The position numbers and the translations under genes are program-made. Under the pieces are notes generated by a model. The model did no database searches. It was not told where the DNA came from and was given only the letters and a program-made list of their open reading frames with translations. From assembly GCA_946479005.1 (NCBI GenBank), contig CAMLEM010000108.1, positions 1 to 6,256 of the forward strand: a stretch of 6,256 nucleotides of DNA, in the 5' to 3' direction. Of the stretch, positions 5,150 through 6,256 are shown piece after piece (positions within the stretch are counted from its first letter, which is position 1; each line of letters begins with the position of its first letter). The stretch is from an uncultured Chitinophagaceae bacterium (GTDB taxonomy: Bacteria > Bacteroidota > Bacteroidia > Chitinophagales > Chitinophagaceae).

Positions 5150-6256
5150 TCAGATTTTATCAAGTGCCTGACGGAGATCATCTGCCAGCATCCCCGGTTC
5201 TTCAAGACCGGTATAAACACGCACATAGCGGTGTTCGGGGTTGATGGCATCAAACTCAGCAGGTTTCAGTCCTGCAGCCTTCGGGATCACCAGGCTTTCG
5301 TGCCCGCCCCAGCTCACTGCCATCAGGAAATATTTTAGCGACTCGCAGAATCTTTCGATCGCTTCGATCTTCCGGGTGTTCAAAACCAGCGTAAACAAAC
5401 CACAGGCACCGCTCATCTGTTTTTTGGCCAGCTCATATTGGGGGAACCCCGGATCAAAAGGAAAAATGACCCCTTCAACGGCAGGATGTTCCCTGGTCGC
5501 CCGGATGACTTGTTGCGTGGTGTCACTGATCCTTTCGAGCCTCGAAGGGAGTGTCCGCAAGCCTCTCAGTAAAAGCCAGGCATTAAAAGGCTGGATGCCG
5601 CTACCGATATTAAGATACTCACTGTCGAAGATCTTTTTGATCATTGAATGAGATGCGCTGAGCACACCGCCCAGGGTATCGCTATGCCCCCCGATGTATT
5701 TAGTGGCTGTTTGAACGGAAATATCGATACCCATCGGGATCGGTCGCTGGTAAAGCGGCGTACAGTAGCTGTTATCGATCATTGTCACGATCTTCCGGCT
5801 TCTTGCGAGGGCTGCCACCTTTTCAATGTCCTGGATCGCGAAGTCCCAGCTATTGGGAGATTCCAGGTAAAAGAACCGTGTATTCCTTTTGATCGCTTTT
5901 TCCCAGTTTTCAATTCGTGTTCCATCAATATAGGTCACCTCTACGTTGAACCTGGGCAAAACCACATCAAACATTCGCTGCACCCAGGTATAGGGCGCCT
6001 TAACGGAAACGATATGTTCCCCCGAACCGATATTGGCGAGGATGCCTGCAAAAATGGCGGCGGCGCCATTGTTGAAAACAAGACAGTCTTCCGCGGCATC
6101 CAGGGCGGCCAGTTTCTTCCTGAGAATATCCACCGTGGGATTAAGTCCCCTGCTGTACAGGTACCCCCCCATCTCATCCCTGAAGGCTTCTGATAATGAA
6201 TCAACTGACCGGAAAACAAAATTGCTCGTTTGCATGATGGGGGGAGCCATTGCATT
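5150..6256 (-). CDS. PLP-dependent Cys/Met-metabolism enzyme (cystathionine gamma-synthase/lyase family), N-terminus missing
   Basis: A cytoplasmic fold-type I PLP enzyme of the transsulfuration family. The frame stays open to the right edge (NAMAPPIMQTSNF), and family members carry about 20-30 residues before the PPIxQTS motif, so the ATG at 6250 is probably internal and the true start lies outside. Counting from that ATG, YSRGLNPT at 32-39 supplies Tyr32 and Arg34 for phosphate binding. FNNGAAAI at 59-66 is the usual SSGMAA-like loop, Tyr87 would stack on PLP, and Asp159 (MIDNSYCTP) binds the pyridine nitrogen. Lys184 in TATKYIGGHSD is the Schiff-base lysine. SWGGHESL at about 313-320 and Arg344 near the C-terminus bind substrate carboxylate. 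The usual Gly after the stacking Tyr is Thr (PYTW). The reaction (gamma-synthase, beta-lyase, gamma-lyase or sulfhydrylase) cannot be assigned from this fragment. It is followed 46 nt later by tolC on the same strand. Confidence 0.88.
   Translation of the reverse strand, partial: NAMAPPIMQTSNFVFRSVDSLSEAFRDEMGGYLYSRGLNPTVDILRKKLAALDAAEDCLVFNNGAAAIFAGILANIGSGEHIVSVKAPYTWVQRMFDVVLPRFNVEVTYIDGTRIENWEKAIKRNTRFFYLESPNSWDFAIQDIEKVAALARSRKIVTMIDNSYCTPLYQRPIPMGIDISVQTATKYIGGHSDTLGGVLSASHSMIKKIFDSEYLNIGSGIQPFNAWLLLRGLRTLPSRLERISDTTQQVIRATREHPAVEGVIFPFDPGFPQYELAKKQMSGACGLFTLVLNTRKIEAIERFCESLKYFLMAVSWGGHESLVIPKAAGLKPAEFDAINPEHRYVRVYTGLEEPGMLADDLRQALDKI

Noticed and set aside
5104..5253. Upstream extension of the tolC frame to an ATG at 5253
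   Set aside because: It overlaps the end of the PLP-enzyme gene by about 100 nt and would bury the signal peptide 50 residues inside the protein. The start at 5103 or 5106 restores a normal signal peptide.
5648..6193. Long plus-strand frame (181 codons) opposite the PLP-enzyme gene
   Set aside because: Antisense shadow of a gene with complete catalytic motifs; the translation has no recognisable domain, and the shorter plus-strand frames opposite the adaptor, tolC and gpsA genes are shadows for the same reason.

Overview
This window reads as a chromosomal segment of a Bacteroidota genome, most likely from the Chitinophagaceae or a close relative. That placement rests on remembered protein character: the GpsA subtype (motifs such as NWWIRNE, LGPCHAEEVA and NYAASVYLGDLLVTCYS), the Bacteroidetes-type MacA/RND adaptor, the absence of clear Shine-Dalgarno sites, a TTTG/TAnnTTTG promoter candidate, and intergenic heptamer repeats. 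I see no phage, transposase, CRISPR, tRNA or rRNA signal. Most of the window is ordinary core-type gene content.

Layout, plus strand: the window opens inside hemW (heme chaperone, radical-SAM HemN-like family; only the C-terminal 214 residues are visible, ending at 647). It is followed 29 nt later by a 69-residue protein with two predicted membrane segments (677-886).

Convergent gap: 887-1223 lies between the plus-strand pair and the minus-strand genes. It holds three clusters of a degenerate 7-bp repeat (GATTTGG/GATTCCG, or the complement). Two of them form a 36-bp inverted repeat (34 of 36 positions pair) around an 88-nt spacer. Between the second and third clusters is an overlooked 34-codon minus-strand ORF (1064-1168) that reads like a single-span membrane microprotein.

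Minus strand, in transcription order from the right edge: a PLP-dependent Cys/Met-metabolism enzyme (cystathionine gamma-synthase/lyase fold, N-terminus beyond the window), a TolC-type outer-membrane efflux protein with signal peptide (5103-3667), a membrane-anchored periplasmic adaptor of the HlyD/MacA type (3630-2293), and gpsA (glycerol-3-phosphate dehydrogenase, ending at 1224). Gaps of 46, 36 and about 10 nt make an operon likely, although a promoter candidate directly before tolC suggests that tolC-adaptor-gpsA can also be transcribed on its own. The outer-membrane channel and adaptor would form two thirds of a tripartite exporter; no inner-membrane pump is encoded in the window. gpsA supplies glycerol 3-phosphate for phospholipid synthesis, and its link to the exporter may be only positional.

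The most interesting items are the repeat/inverted-repeat region with its small ORF, the possible leaderless tolC transcript, and the pump-less exporter pair joined to gpsA. I found no convincing new multi-gene system.
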